A stretch of DNA of 64,000 bases. Origin: Luteitalea pratensis. GTDB taxonomy: Bacteria > Acidobacteriota > Vicinamibacteria > Vicinamibacterales > Vicinamibacteraceae. Shown one piece after another: positions 33,389 through 42,470 of this stretch. Both the position numbers and the translations under genes were made by a program. The stretch's first letter is position 1, and each line of letters begins with the position of its first letter. The stretch is taken from contig NZ_CP015136.1 of NCBI RefSeq assembly GCF_001618865.1, positions 6,049,001 to 6,113,000 of the forward strand, read 5' to 3'. The notes under the pieces were generated by a model. The model was not told the origin of the DNA, searched no databases, and worked only from the letters and a program-made list of their open reading frames with translations.

Positions 33389-35080
33389 TCAGCGCCGAAT
33401 GTTGCGTCCCAAGGAGTAGTGCGTATCGAGTTCGAACTCCGGCTTGCCTGGCGGCAGGGGCTGCGTGCGCTCGTAGATCCGGACGGCAGATGAATGCTCG
33501 ACCTTCACGCTTCGCGCGAGCCGCCACTGCGGTGACGTACGCACCGTCCGTTCCAGCAGGAGATGATGTGGTTCCGTGGCCAGGTCGTCCACGACCACGA
33601 ACTGCACGCGGGCGCGATCCAGAACACGGGAGATGCTCTGGACGTCAGAGTACCGGGACGCGTAGTTCAGCCCCATCCAGGTCCCGACGGCGAGAATCTT
33701 GCTCGCGCGGATCACGAGCGCACCATCGGCCTCGCCCGCGTGGGTCGCCACGTACGACACGAACGCGCCTTCGCCGATGGGATCGGAGGACACGAGTGTC
33801 GTCGTGTCGGCCGGGAGATCTGCGTCGAGGACAACCGACGCGGCCTCGGCGAAACCTCGTGCCGGCCTTGGGCGTGGCGCCCAGGTCGCGAGCACCACCA
33901 GCAGTAACACCGCCGCGCCGGCGCGCACACGGTGCCACACCTCGACCGAGGTCGAAGGCAGCATGTGCGTGACCACGACCTGGATGCCGGCCGCACCGAA
34001 TAACGCCAGGACACCTGCGGGCGCGAGCAGATAGCGGGGCTCGATGATCGGATACAGGAGCGAGTGGAAGGCCCACACCGCAACCAGGACCGCGAGCATC
34101 GAGCACCAGACACCATTCCTGCCTTTGTTCTGCAGCACACAATCGTTGATGCCGAGGGCGGCGAGTGGTATCCCCAACACTCCGACCTGCATCGACAGGA
34201 TCAGGAAGTTCTGCAGGCTCGCCGGGCGCCATGCGCCGCTGGGAGGCAGCGGCTGCGACGCGTATCGCACCATGTCCAGGTGGGTCAGATACCACGGCGC
34301 GGCAACGATCAAGACCGCCGCCGGCATGATCCAGAAATCCATGCGCCGAAGCAGGGACCATTGCCGCCCGGCGACTACGGCAATCGGTGGCACCAGTGCC
34401 AATGCGAACGCGTTGTACTTGGTCAGCAGTGCGGCACCCGCCGCGCATGCGAAGACCAGTGCCCTGCCGCGGCTGGGTGCGTCCATGTAGCGACCGAAGG
34501 AGAACGCGGCCTGCAGGATGAGCAGCGCGCAGAGCATGTCCACCATCACTGACGTGGCCGGCGCCTGGACGATGGGAAAGGTCGCGAACCAGACAGCGCC
34601 CGCGAGAGCCAGCGGGATTCCGAGGAGTTCCCTCCCTGCCTGAAACAACACGACCGCCACGAGCACGGTCGTCAGAGCCACGAAGGCCAGCGCCGCCACG
34701 AACGAGGGACCGGTCAGGAGCAGCCAGCCACCGAGCAACAGGTGAAAGAGCGGCGGCCAGATCCCGAACGCGACCTTCGGATACTTCACGTAATACTGCT
34801 CGGCAAATTCCCGAGGGTTCGAGCCCAGGCCCTCCGTGACGTAGCTGCGGATCATCAACGCGGTCACATAATGTGCGGCTTCGTCTGGCGCGGTGTTCAG
34901 CTCTGACCAGTTCGCCGACAAGGCCATGGGCACGACGCAGGCGACAAGCACCAACACGGCCAGGGCCAGCGGAGCGGCCGCGCGGCGGAGCCGGATGAAC
35001 AGGCGACGACTCAGGGAGGACATGCCTGCAGGCGTCCGCGATACTTCCAGCGATACGGCCGAAGAATCCTCAGTTGCCAT
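33389..35080 (-). CDS. Polytopic membrane glycosyltransferase (GT39/ArnT-like)
   Basis: The 563-residue protein has about ten to twelve membrane helices. It shows the family's first periplasmic loop with acidic residues after helix 1 (LNTAPDEAAHYVTALMI, D-E pair), a cytoplasmic-to-membrane pattern through YYVKYPKVAFGIWPPLFHLL, and a soluble C-terminal part. GT-C enzymes such as the dolichyl-phosphate-mannose transferase and ArnT families use a lipid-linked sugar donor; the conserved acidic pair after helix 1 is their catalytic site. The acceptor is unknown. It is monocistronic, with 206 bases to the exported protein downstream. Confidence 0.78.
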   Translation of the reverse strand: MATEDSSAVSLEVSRTPAGMSSLSRRLFIRLRRAAAPLALAVLVLVACVVPMALSANWSELNTAPDEAAHYVTALMIRSYVTEGLGSNPREFAEQYYVKYPKVAFGIWPPLFHLLLGGWLLLTGPSFVAALAFVALTTVLVAVVLFQAGRELLGIPLALAGAVWFATFPIVQAPATSVMVDMLCALLILQAAFSFGRYMDAPSRGRALVFACAAGAALLTKYNAFALALVPPIAVVAGRQWSLLRRMDFWIMPAAVLIVAAPWYLTHLDMVRYASQPLPPSGAWRPASLQNFLILSMQVGVLGIPLAALGINDCVLQNKGRNGVWCSMLAVLVAVWAFHSLLYPIIEPRYLLAPAGVLALFGAAGIQVVVTHMLPSTSVEVWHRVRAGAAVLLLVVLATWAPRPRPARGFAEAASVVLDADLPADTTTLVSSDPIGEGAFVSYVATHAGEADGALVIRASKILAVGTWMGLNYASRYSDVQSISRVLDRARVQFVVVDDLATEPHHLLLERTVRTSPQWRLARSVKVEHSSAVRIYERTQPLPPGKPEFELDTHYSLGRNIRR

Positions 35081-35794
35081 GACGAGCCCGACGATTCTAC
35101 ACGGGCACGAGCGTGATAATCACGCTAGCAGGAAGCTGACGCGTGCGCATCATCCACAAACTGGTCTCCACGAGGCACGCGAGGGAGATCACCGGGCCCG
35201 ACGTAGCCGTGGCGTTGCGGGAGGCCATTGATGAACTCTGCAACGAGAGAGACATTAGGGGATCGAGAAAAGGCCGAACTGGCGTCATCTTCGGGAAGTG
35301 CGGCGAGCGCGCGATAAAGCTCGGCGCGAGTGTGCACTTCGTATCGATCGATCGCTGTCCTCGCCGCCTGCTGCCGACAGGACTGCCTTTCGGTAGGTCC
35401 GCTTGCATCGAAGCAGGTCCAACCGCCATTCGACTCGCTCCCGGAAGCCAGCGAGCGCAGCACGCGCGGAGCGAGACTCAGCGAGACCGGGGATTAGAGC
35501 CTTTTTAGGCGAGCGACAACTGGAGCCATGGCAGGAAGGCTGCCGGGCGCAGCACTCGCGGACTCGGACCGCGACTCACCAGGGGATTCGGGCCGGAGGC
35601 GAGCTGAAAGCGGAGCCGGAGGCACATCGCTCATCCGGCGGTACTGACGTCAACTGTCGCCGACTCTGCCTTCGGCGACGCATCTGGGCCCCTCTGACTC
35701 AGCGGCTGTGCAAGAGTGAACAGCCGTCCCAGGTCGGCTCCCCTACGATGACTCGATTGAAATCTACGTCATCCATCAACGCGACGCCCTCGCA
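35081..35794. other. Gene-poor stretch of about 0.7 kb
   Basis: On the minus strand VHTRAELYRALAALPED (about 35290-35345) resembles the last helix of LuxR-type output domains, but no upstream helix-turn-helix remains; if real it is a scrap. No other coding signal is convincing. The last 100 bases should hold the promoter of the GT4-GH130-Crp operon. Confidence 0.35.
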
Positions 35795-38068
35795 ATGAAG
35801 AGACTCGCCATCCTTGGCAATCATTTGCCGCGTCAGTGCGGCATCGCCACATTCACGACGCACCTCACGGATGCGCTGGCGACCGAGTTGCCGCATGTCG
35901 ACACGTTCGTGCTCGCGATGAACGATGCCGGTCGACGACACACCTATCCGCCTCGAGTCCGGTTCGAGATCGGCGAGGGCGACGTCGGCTCGTACCGCCG
36001 GGCGGCGGATTTCCTGAACGTCAATCACGTCGATGTGCTGTCCGTGCAGCACGAGTACGGAATCTTCGGTGGCAAGGCGGGTGCCCATGTCCTCACCCTT
36101 CTGCGGGAACTCCGGATGCCGATCGTCACGACGCTTCACACCGTGCTCTCGGCACCCAATCCGACGCAGCGCGCTGTGATCGAGGAACTGGCGCGGGTCT
36201 CGGAGCGTCTCGTCGTGATGAGCACATCGGGCGCAGACTTGCTCACGCGCATCCACGGTATATCCGTCGATCAGATCGATCTGATTCCCCACGGGATCCC
36301 GCACGTGCCGGTTGATGCGGCGAGCAAGGACCGACTGGGAGTCGACGGCAAGACCGTGATTCTGACGTTCGGCCTGCTGTCGCGCGACAAGGGCATCGAG
36401 CATGTGATCGATGCCTTGCCGGCCATTCTTGCCGTCCACCCTGACACCGTGTACATCGTCCTGGGTGCCACACATCCACACGTCGTCGCGCACGAGGGCG
36501 AGGCGTATCGTCTGATGCTCGAAGCACGAGGCCAGCAACTCGGCGTCGCCGGCAGCATGATCTTCCACAACCGATTCGTCAGCCAGGACGAGCTGACGGA
36601 CTTTCTCTCCGCCACCGACATCTACATCACGCCGTACCTCCAGCCGGAACAGATCACGTCCGGCACGTTGGCCTATGCTGTCGGCGCGGGCAAGGCGGTG
36701 ATCTCGACACCGTACATCTACGCTCGTGAGCTCCTTGCCGACGGGCGTGGCGTGCTCGTCCCCTGGAGGGATTCATCCGCCATTGCGCGGGAAGTCATCA
36801 CCCTGGTCAGCGACGGCGATGCGCAGCGCACCATGTGCGCCCGGGCGGCTGCGTATGGTGTCGGGATGACCTGGCCGGCCGTCGGCCGCCGCTACGTCGA
36901 GAGCTTCGAGCGCGCGCAAACCGAACACACCCGCCGCCGCCGAACGACATTCCGTGCACAAACGCTCGCCGCCAGACCGGCTGGCCTGCCCGAGATCACC
37001 CTCAAGCACGTGGAGGCGATGACCGACGACACCGGCATGCTTCAGCATGCCATCTTCAGCATTCCGCGGTACGACGAAGGCTACTGCCTGGACGACAACG
37101 CGCGCGCCCTGCTGCTCATGGCGCTTCTCGAAGAGGCCGGCACCGATGACCCGGTCGTCGTCCGAGCGTTCGGGTTGCGATATCTCGCGTTTGTCAATCA
37201 TGCCTTCGATCGAGCCACTGGACGCTTCAGGAATTTCTTGTCGTACGCAAGGCAATGGCTGGAGCCGTACGGGTCGGAGGACAGCCACGGGCGCGCGCTG
37301 TGGGCGCTGGGTGCCATCATCGGGCGGGCGGGCGATCCGGGCCGTCAGAGTCTGGCTGGCGAGCTCTTCCACGCCGCCCTTCCTGCGGTGTCAGGCTTCA
37401 CGAGTCCGCGCGCCTGGGCCTATGCGCTGCTTGGCATCGACGAGTACCTGAAAGCATTCCAGGGCGACAGCACGGCCGAAGCACGTCGTGAGGAGCTGGC
37501 AGGTCGTCTGTTTGGCCTCTTCGAGCGGACGAGCCGACGCGACTGGCCCTGGTTCGAGGATTCTGTGACCTACTGCAACGGCCGTCTGCCGCAGGCACTC
37601 ATCGTCTCCGGTGATCGAATGCATCGGACAGACATGGTGGAGGCAGGCATGCGTTCGCTCGACTGGCTGCTCTCAGTGCAATCGTCACCGGACAGGCAGT
37701 TTGCAGCGATCGGCTCCAGCGGGTTCTACACGCGTGGTGGGGTGCCGGCGACCTTCGACCAGCAGCCGGTCGAGGCCAGCGCGATCGTGTCTGCCTGCCT
37801 GGACGCGTATCGCGTGCATGGCGATGGGCGATGGCTCGTTCAGGCGCGCTGGGCGTTCAACTGGTTCCTCGGCGAGAACCACCTGCAGCACTGGCTCTTC
37901 GATCCTTCGACCGGTGGTTGCCGTGATGGGCTGCACGCCGATCGCCCCAATCAGAACCAGGGGGCCGAGGCAACGCTCTCGTTTCTGCTCGCCCTGCACG
38001 AGCTCCGGGCGATGACGGCCTTCGACGTGCCCGGCGTCCCTGCCGAGACACTGCAATCCATCTCATGA
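35795..38068 (+). CDS. Two-domain protein: GT4 glycosyltransferase plus (alpha/alpha)6 barrel
   Basis: The 757-residue protein has an N-terminal GT-B glycosyltransferase (about 1-385): LAILGNHLPRQCGIATFTTH, VDVLSVQHEYGIFGG, ILTFGLLSRDKGIEHVIDAL and ITPYLQPEQITSGTLAYAVG, with the Glu of the retaining GT4 motif. The C-terminal half (about 400-745) is a helical barrel with YDEGYCLDDNARALLLMALL, WPWFEDSVTYCNGRLPQAL and NQGAEATLSFLLAL, like those of glycoside hydrolase or phosphorylase partners. It overlaps the GH130 gene by ATGA. In known GT4-GH130 loci this pair is linked to mannose-containing disaccharides or oligosaccharides; the exact reaction is not readable. Confidence 0.88.
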   Translation: MKRLAILGNHLPRQCGIATFTTHLTDALATELPHVDTFVLAMNDAGRRHTYPPRVRFEIGEGDVGSYRRAADFLNVNHVDVLSVQHEYGIFGGKAGAHVLTLLRELRMPIVTTLHTVLSAPNPTQRAVIEELARVSERLVVMSTSGADLLTRIHGISVDQIDLIPHGIPHVPVDAASKDRLGVDGKTVILTFGLLSRDKGIEHVIDALPAILAVHPDTVYIVLGATHPHVVAHEGEAYRLMLEARGQQLGVAGSMIFHNRFVSQDELTDFLSATDIYITPYLQPEQITSGTLAYAVGAGKAVISTPYIYARELLADGRGVLVPWRDSSAIAREVITLVSDGDAQRTMCARAAAYGVGMTWPAVGRRYVESFERAQTEHTRRRRTTFRAQTLAARPAGLPEITLKHVEAMTDDTGMLQHAIFSIPRYDEGYCLDDNARALLLMALLEEAGTDDPVVVRAFGLRYLAFVNHAFDRATGRFRNFLSYARQWLEPYGSEDSHGRALWALGAIIGRAGDPGRQSLAGELFHAALPAVSGFTSPRAWAYALLGIDEYLKAFQGDSTAEARREELAGRLFGLFERTSRRDWPWFEDSVTYCNGRLPQALIVSGDRMHRTDMVEAGMRSLDWLLSVQSSPDRQFAAIGSSGFYTRGGVPATFDQQPVEASAIVSACLDAYRVHGDGRWLVQARWAFNWFLGENHLQHWLFDPSTGGCRDGLHADRPNQNQGAEATLSFLLALHELRAMTAFDVPGVPAETLQSIS

Positions 38069-39021
38069 ACTCGCCGACCCATTACGAAACCCTGTTCCAG
38101 CGCCACGATAGGAATCCCATCCTGACGGCGGCGGACTGGCCGTACCCGGCCCACACCGTGTTCAACGCCGGGGCGACGCGACTTCGGGATGGCTCGACGC
38201 TCCTCCTCTGCCGGGTCGAGGACCGACGCGGCCACTCGCATCTGTGCGCTGCCCGATCCCAGAACGGCTTCGATGGCTGGACGATCGATGCCGAGCCCAC
38301 ACTCCGTCCGGATCCAGAGCGGTATCCCGAGGAGCTGTGGGGCATTGAAGACCCTCGCATCACCTTCGTCGAAGAGCTCGGTCGGTACGTCGTGGCCTAC
38401 ACCGCGTTCGGTCGAGGAGGACCCGGTGTGGCGCTCGCGCTCACCGACGACTTCCGCAGCTTCGAGCGCCTTGGCCTGGTCATGCAACCCGATGACAAGG
38501 ACGCCGCGCTCCTGCCCCGCCGCATCAACGGCAACTTCGCCCTGCTGCATCGCCCGCTGGCGGACTCGGGCTCGCACATCTGGATCTCGTTCTCGCCCGA
38601 TCTTCGCAACTGGGGTGGACACAAGCTCGTGCTGCAGGCCCGGCGCGGGGCATGGTGGGACGCCAACAAGGTGGGGTTATCGCCCCCGCTCATCGAGACG
38701 CCTCGCGGGTGGCTCATGCTGTATCACGGCGTTCGCCAGACGGCCGCCGGGTGCCTGTATCGGTTGGGCCTGGCACTCCTGGACCTGGACACCGCCGAGC
38801 ATTGCATCCTGCGCGGGGACTCCTGGATCTTTGGGCCTGAGGCGCCGTACGAGCGTCAGGGCGACGTCGGCTACGTCACGTTCCCCTGCGGCTACACGCT
38901 GGGAGCCGATGGCGATGCCATCAATCTGTACTACGGAGCCGCGGACACGAGTATTGCGATCGCGACCGGCAGCATCAATCACCTGCTCGATTGGCTGGAT
39001 CGGCATGGCACAGCGGCGTAG
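38065..39021 (+). CDS. GH130-family glycoside phosphorylase/hydrolase
   Basis: The 318-residue five-bladed propeller carries the GH130 marks: NPILTAADWPYPAHTVFNAG, TLLLCRVEDRRGHSHL and GIEDPRIT with the catalytic Asp96, then GRRG-like phosphate-site sequence RRGAWWDANKVGLSPP and MLYHGVRQTAAGCLYRLGLA. GH130 enzymes phosphorolyse or hydrolyse beta-mannosides such as 4-O-beta-mannosyl-glucose. No signal peptide, so it is cytoplasmic. Its start overlaps the GT4 gene's stop and its end overlaps the Crp gene's start by 17 bases, a tightly coupled operon. Confidence 0.9.
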   Translation: MNSPTHYETLFQRHDRNPILTAADWPYPAHTVFNAGATRLRDGSTLLLCRVEDRRGHSHLCAARSQNGFDGWTIDAEPTLRPDPERYPEELWGIEDPRITFVEELGRYVVAYTAFGRGGPGVALALTDDFRSFERLGLVMQPDDKDAALLPRRINGNFALLHRPLADSGSHIWISFSPDLRNWGGHKLVLQARRGAWWDANKVGLSPPLIETPRGWLMLYHGVRQTAAGCLYRLGLALLDLDTAEHCILRGDSWIFGPEAPYERQGDVGYVTFPCGYTLGADGDAINLYYGAADTSIAIATGSINHLLDWLDRHGTAA

Positions 39022-39709
39022 CGCTGCGGCGACACACGTCACCGCCGCGCCGCGCGCGTTCCGCGGATCGTTGCCCCCGTTCGACGTGCGTGCGTTCGTC
39101 GATTCGGTTGGCATCTCACGCCACATCGTGCGCTACGCGCGGTCCTCTGTCGTCTTCGCGCAGGGCAGTCCGGCCAACAACGTGTTCTACATCCAGCAGG
39201 GCGGTGTACAGCTGTCGGTCTTGTCGCGAAGAGGCAGGGACGCGATCGTCGCCATGCTCGCGCCGGGTGACTTCTTCGGTGAGGGCTGCCTGGCCGGTCA
39301 GCCCCTCCGAATGGGCACCGCGACGGCGCTGGTGCCGACGACCGTACTGCGGATTCAGAAGAGGGCGATGATGCGGAGCCTGCACGAGCACTCCGCGCTC
39401 TCGGATCGATTCATCGCGCACATGCTCGTGCGCAACATCCGGATCGAGGAGGACCTCGTTGATCAGCTGTTCACCTCGACTGAGAAACGGCTGGCGCGGA
39501 CGCTGCTCCTGCTCGCACGCTACGGCGACGAGCGTACCCCGCGACGCGTGCTGCCGAAGATCTCGCAGGAAGCGCTTGCCGAGATGGTCGGGACCACGCG
39601 ATCGCGCGTCAACGTCTTCATCAACAAGTTCCGAAAGCTGGGACTCATCACGTACAACGGCACGCTGACGGTTGACAGCGCACTCTTGTGCGTCGTCCTG
39701 CACGACTGA
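39005..39709 (+). CDS. Crp/Fnr-family transcription regulator
   Basis: Start ATG 39005 lies inside the end of the GH130 gene. The 234-residue product has a cyclic-nucleotide-binding-type beta roll (about 30-140: VVFAQGSPANNVFYIQQGGV, LAPGDFFGEGCLAGQPLRMG) and a Crp-type helix-turn-helix (about 180-230: ISQEALAEMVGTTRSRVNVF, INKFRKLGLI). Effector-site residues of cAMP-binding (R-S pair of the PBC) are not evident and no Fnr cysteines are present. It is likely to control its own operon. A close paralogue is encoded on the opposite strand at 40727-41395. Confidence 0.9.
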   Translation: MAQRRSAAATHVTAAPRAFRGSLPPFDVRAFVDSVGISRHIVRYARSSVVFAQGSPANNVFYIQQGGVQLSVLSRRGRDAIVAMLAPGDFFGEGCLAGQPLRMGTATALVPTTVLRIQKRAMMRSLHEHSALSDRFIAHMLVRNIRIEEDLVDQLFTSTEKRLARTLLLLARYGDERTPRRVLPKISQEALAEMVGTTRSRVNVFINKFRKLGLITYNGTLTVDSALLCVVLHD

Positions 39710-39816
39710 CTCCGGGTGCGTTCGACCGTGGCACCGGTGGCTTCGCACCGAGCAGCCAACACCATCGACAACACCTGCAGTTGGGCGCGTACCCGGCCGA
39801 GTTGCAGCTGGTCCTG

Positions 39817-39987
39817 ATGTCCAAGGCCTCGAGTACGCGCGCGCGGAGTGCGATCCGGGAAGCACGACGGCTGGATGTGATCGACGCGCCGCGCCTGGAG
39901 TTGGAACAGCGACAGAAAGAGATCGCGGACGCCGATCTTGCTCGCGACAAGATCCGCACGACAAACAAGGCCGCCTTCCGTCCGTGA
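39817..39987 (+). CDS. Very small hypothetical protein
   Basis: A 56-residue frame from ATG 39817 (MSKASSTRARSAIREARRLD), then a charged helix (LELEQRQKEIADADLARDKI). The single predicted helix and charged composition could be a real small protein or a chance frame. It lies between two Crp genes. No ribosome site is strong. Confidence 0.25.
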   Translation: MSKASSTRARSAIREARRLDVIDAPRLELEQRQKEIADADLARDKIRTTNKAAFRP

Positions 39988-40063
39988 ACACCCGACAAGC
40001 CCTGATTCGGTGACCGACGAGCGCGCCGACCTCTGTTGATGCATCAGCCTTGCGGTGCCGATG

Positions 40064-40207
40064 CTACGAGAGATGCGAGGCGCGGTGTTCGGCGAGCCAC
40101 TGCGCGCTCATCCACCCAGGATCGGCTGTATTGACGCGCCCGGCCACACGCGCCTTGTGGAGCATCAGCGCGCCGGCTGCGACGAGAACTGCGATGGTGA
40201 GCATCAT
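40064..40207 (-). CDS. 47-residue membrane protein, third gene of a micro-operon
   Basis: ATG 40207 overlaps the previous stop as ATGA and the frame ends at TAG 40064. The product starts MMLTIAVLVAAGALMLHKAR, one membrane helix, followed by VNTADPGWMSAQWLAEHR, a polar tail. It is too short for routine gene calling but coupled to two other small genes. Function unknown. Confidence 0.55.
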   Translation of the reverse strand: MMLTIAVLVAAGALMLHKARVAGRVNTADPGWMSAQWLAEHRASHLS

Positions 40208-40392
40208 GGTTGTGGTGCCGCAGGCACTCGCCCGCGATTGCCCGGCTCGAAATCCGTAATTCGCTGCGTCGCCTCGGCCCTGAGGGTCTCTGCGGCGCGC
40301 GCAATCGAGGACTCTCCACTGCGCGCGACCTGTGGGACGCGACGATCGAGCGCGGAAATCAGTTCGTACAAGTCACGAATCGGATTCGGCAA
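40204..40392 (-). CDS. 62-residue small helical protein
   Basis: The frame starts at TTG 40392, directly next to the TAA of the upstream gene, and reads MPNPIRDLYELISALDRRVP, then ARAAETLRAEATQRITDFE. It is a two-helix, charged sequence with no membrane segment. The TTG start is unusual but the arrangement (stop touching start, then an ATGA overlap to the next gene) supports translational coupling. Function unknown. Confidence 0.55.
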   Translation of the reverse strand: MPNPIRDLYELISALDRRVPQVARSGESSIARAAETLRAEATQRITDFEPGNRGRVPAAPQP

Positions 40393-40605
40393 TTACTTGA
40401 GCATCTCGCGGATGCTTTCGGACGTGGTCTGTGCAGGTGCATGCCACAACCGCGAGAGCATGAGCGGGGGCAGCACGCCCAACCCCATCAGGAGGATCCA
40501 GCTGCTTGCCGAGCTCACGTTGAGCGACACGGCCATGACACCGCACGTGAGCACCCACCCGAGGGCGAGCCCTGCCTTCATGTGTTCGAGTTGCATGCTC
40601 GTCAC
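40393..40605 (-). CDS. 70-residue membrane protein, first gene of a micro-operon
   Basis: From ATG 40605: MTSMQLEHMKAGLALGWVLT, with two membrane helices (about 10-28 and 32-50: SSASSWILLMGLGVLPPLML) and a polar C-terminal tail (APAQTTSESIREMLK). The stop touches the next start. Together with the two following genes it makes a three-protein unit of 70, 62 and 47 residues. Function unknown; probably inner membrane. Confidence 0.6.
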   Translation of the reverse strand: MTSMQLEHMKAGLALGWVLTCGVMAVSLNVSSASSWILLMGLGVLPPLMLSRLWHAPAQTTSESIREMLK

Positions 40606-40726
40606 TGTATCGATGCGCGAGGGCTGGGGCTGTTCCGTATTGGACAGTATCGGCGGCCATCGCCAGGGGCGTCATCCCGCTGGACATCTGCCGGGTGCCC
40701 GTCGTGGACTCGAGGCGAGCGAGCGA

Positions 40727-41395
40727 TCAGTCGTGCAGGACGATGCTCAGGAGCGCATTGTTCACCTTGAGCCCGCCGTTGTACTCGATCAACCCGAGCT
40801 TGCGGAACTTGTTCATGAAGAAGTTCACCCGTGAGCGCGTCGTGCCCACCATTTCCGCGAGCGTCTCCTGTGACAGTTTCGGGAGGACGCGCTGTGTCGC
40901 GTCCTCCTTCCCGTACCGAGCCAGGAGCAGCAATGTGCGGGCGAGCCGCTTCTCGCTGGAATTGAAGAGCTGATCGACCAGGTCCTCTTCGATACGGATG
41001 TTGCGCGTCAGCATGTGCGACAGGAATCGGTCGGAGAATGCGGGATGGTCGTGCAGCATCCGGACCATGTCGCGCTTCAGGATGCGCAAGAGCGCCGTCC
41101 GCATGACGGCCGTCGCCATACCCATGCGCAACGGCTGCCCGGCAAGGCAGCCCTCGCCCAGGAAATCACCCGGGCCGAGCATGGCCACGACGGCCTCCTT
41201 GCCGGCCGTGGAGAGGACCGAGAGCTTGATCCCGCCCTCCTTGACGAAAAACACACTGTTCGCCTGTGCCCCCTGGGCGAAGACGACGGCGCCACTCGCA
41301 AATCGCACGGTGCGCGGAGACACCCTCGCCGATGCGAGGAACGCCTGAACGTCGAAGGCCGGCGGCGGACGGGCCGGGAGTGACTTGGGCGGCAT
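40727..41395 (-). CDS. Crp/Fnr-family transcription regulator, paralogue of 39005-39709
   Basis: The 222-residue protein has the same domains as its neighbour, with shared runs such as LGEGCLAGQPLRMG, RNIRIEEDLVDQLF, EKRLARTLLLLARYG and EMVGTTRSRVN. The ligand roll (about 20-130) and helix-turn-helix (about 170-220) are complete. The gene faces the other Crp gene, with the micro-operon between them, and is divergent from the protein at 41498. The two regulators probably came from one duplication; whether they bind the same site is open. Confidence 0.9.
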   Translation of the reverse strand: MPPKSLPARPPPAFDVQAFLASARVSPRTVRFASGAVVFAQGAQANSVFFVKEGGIKLSVLSTAGKEAVVAMLGPGDFLGEGCLAGQPLRMGMATAVMRTALLRILKRDMVRMLHDHPAFSDRFLSHMLTRNIRIEEDLVDQLFNSSEKRLARTLLLLARYGKEDATQRVLPKLSQETLAEMVGTTRSRVNFFMNKFRKLGLIEYNGGLKVNNALLSIVLHD

Positions 41396-41497
41396 GTCGA
41401 ACCATCATCCCACGCGTGCGGCGCCCAACCCAGCCGCGGGGTTCCATCCCTGCCAATCGGTCGGATCGCACGGCCGCTCGACCCGCATACTGCGGCC

Positions 41498-42448
41498 ATG
41501 TATACCCTGACCGCGTTGGCCAGCACATTTGTTGCGGAGGCACGTGGCGCGTCGGACCTCGATCACCAGGCGACGGTCAGGTACCGCCGGGCCGTGGCGA
41601 AACTGCCCTGGGCACAGACCCACCGTCGGTGCGTCGGGCTGCTCGATAGCGCAGGTCGCGTCCTGGCGAGCGCCGATTGCTTCGACCTGGAGGCGGTCCT
41701 CCACGGACGCCCGATACGCTGCCGCGGACTCGGAAACGTTCGGGAAACCCCACTCGGTGCCAGCCGCCACGCCACGGACCTCGTCGCGCACGTTATCGAC
41801 AATGCAGGGGCGTCTGGATTCGATGCGGTGCTGGTGTCCAGCAGTCAGCCACTTTGGCCACGGCAGGACAGCTTCACGCCACTGACCATCAGAGACGTCA
41901 CGCTGCAGGTGACCGAGTCCGATCGCCGTGGCGCACCCATGGTGCCGGTTCGCTGCGGAGAACGCGGCGACCTTGTCCACCTGGCGTCGATCCGGCCGCT
42001 CGGTACGTCGGACTTCCGCCTCGTACGGACCGCCGAGTTACTCGACTTTGCGATCGCCCGACGCCGTCTACTCGCGGCGGTGTTGCCGGCGGAGACACGC
42101 CAGGTGCATTTCCTCGTGGTGGAGGAAGGCGCACGAGCGGCAGCGTACGTGGTCGTCACGGTCACGGGCGAAGGGTGGCGACTGGAAGAGTGCGGCGACC
42201 ACGACCCCACCGGTGCACGGGTCGGCGCTCTGCTCCAGGTACTGGTCGCGCGCGAGCCCGCCGAACACCGACCCAGGATCACGGCATCGCTGCCGCCAGG
42301 ATTTCAGCCGCCCCAGGTGTCAGTGACTGATGCCCGAGTGGGGGGCACGCGCCTCTGGCTGAAGGTAAAGGGCTCTCACCTCGCTCAGGCCGCGGTAGGC
42401 CAAGAACCGATGGCCTGGTGGCCGGGCGATCCGCCGGACGAGTCATAA
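41498..42448 (+). CDS. Hypothetical protein with acetyltransferase-like pattern
   Basis: The 316-residue frame starts MYTLTALASTFVAEARGASD. The middle includes HRRCVGLLDSAGRVLASADC, ETPLGASRHATDLVAHVI, DAVLVSSSQPLWPRQ and, later, VHFLVVEEGARAAAYVVVTV followed by WRLEECGDHDPTGARVGALL. The order of a beta strand, a short G/A-rich loop and a helix in the last part recalls GNAT acetyltransferases, and the E-C-G-D-H-D-P segment could be active, but no family match is certain. Soluble. It is divergent from the Crp gene, 102 bases away, and may be its target. Confidence 0.6.
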   Translation: MYTLTALASTFVAEARGASDLDHQATVRYRRAVAKLPWAQTHRRCVGLLDSAGRVLASADCFDLEAVLHGRPIRCRGLGNVRETPLGASRHATDLVAHVIDNAGASGFDAVLVSSSQPLWPRQDSFTPLTIRDVTLQVTESDRRGAPMVPVRCGERGDLVHLASIRPLGTSDFRLVRTAELLDFAIARRRLLAAVLPAETRQVHFLVVEEGARAAAYVVVTVTGEGWRLEECGDHDPTGARVGALLQVLVAREPAEHRPRITASLPPGFQPPQVSVTDARVGGTRLWLKVKGSHLAQAAVGQEPMAWWPGDPPDES

Positions 42449-42470
42449 ATCCCGCGCCGGCAAGCGCCAT

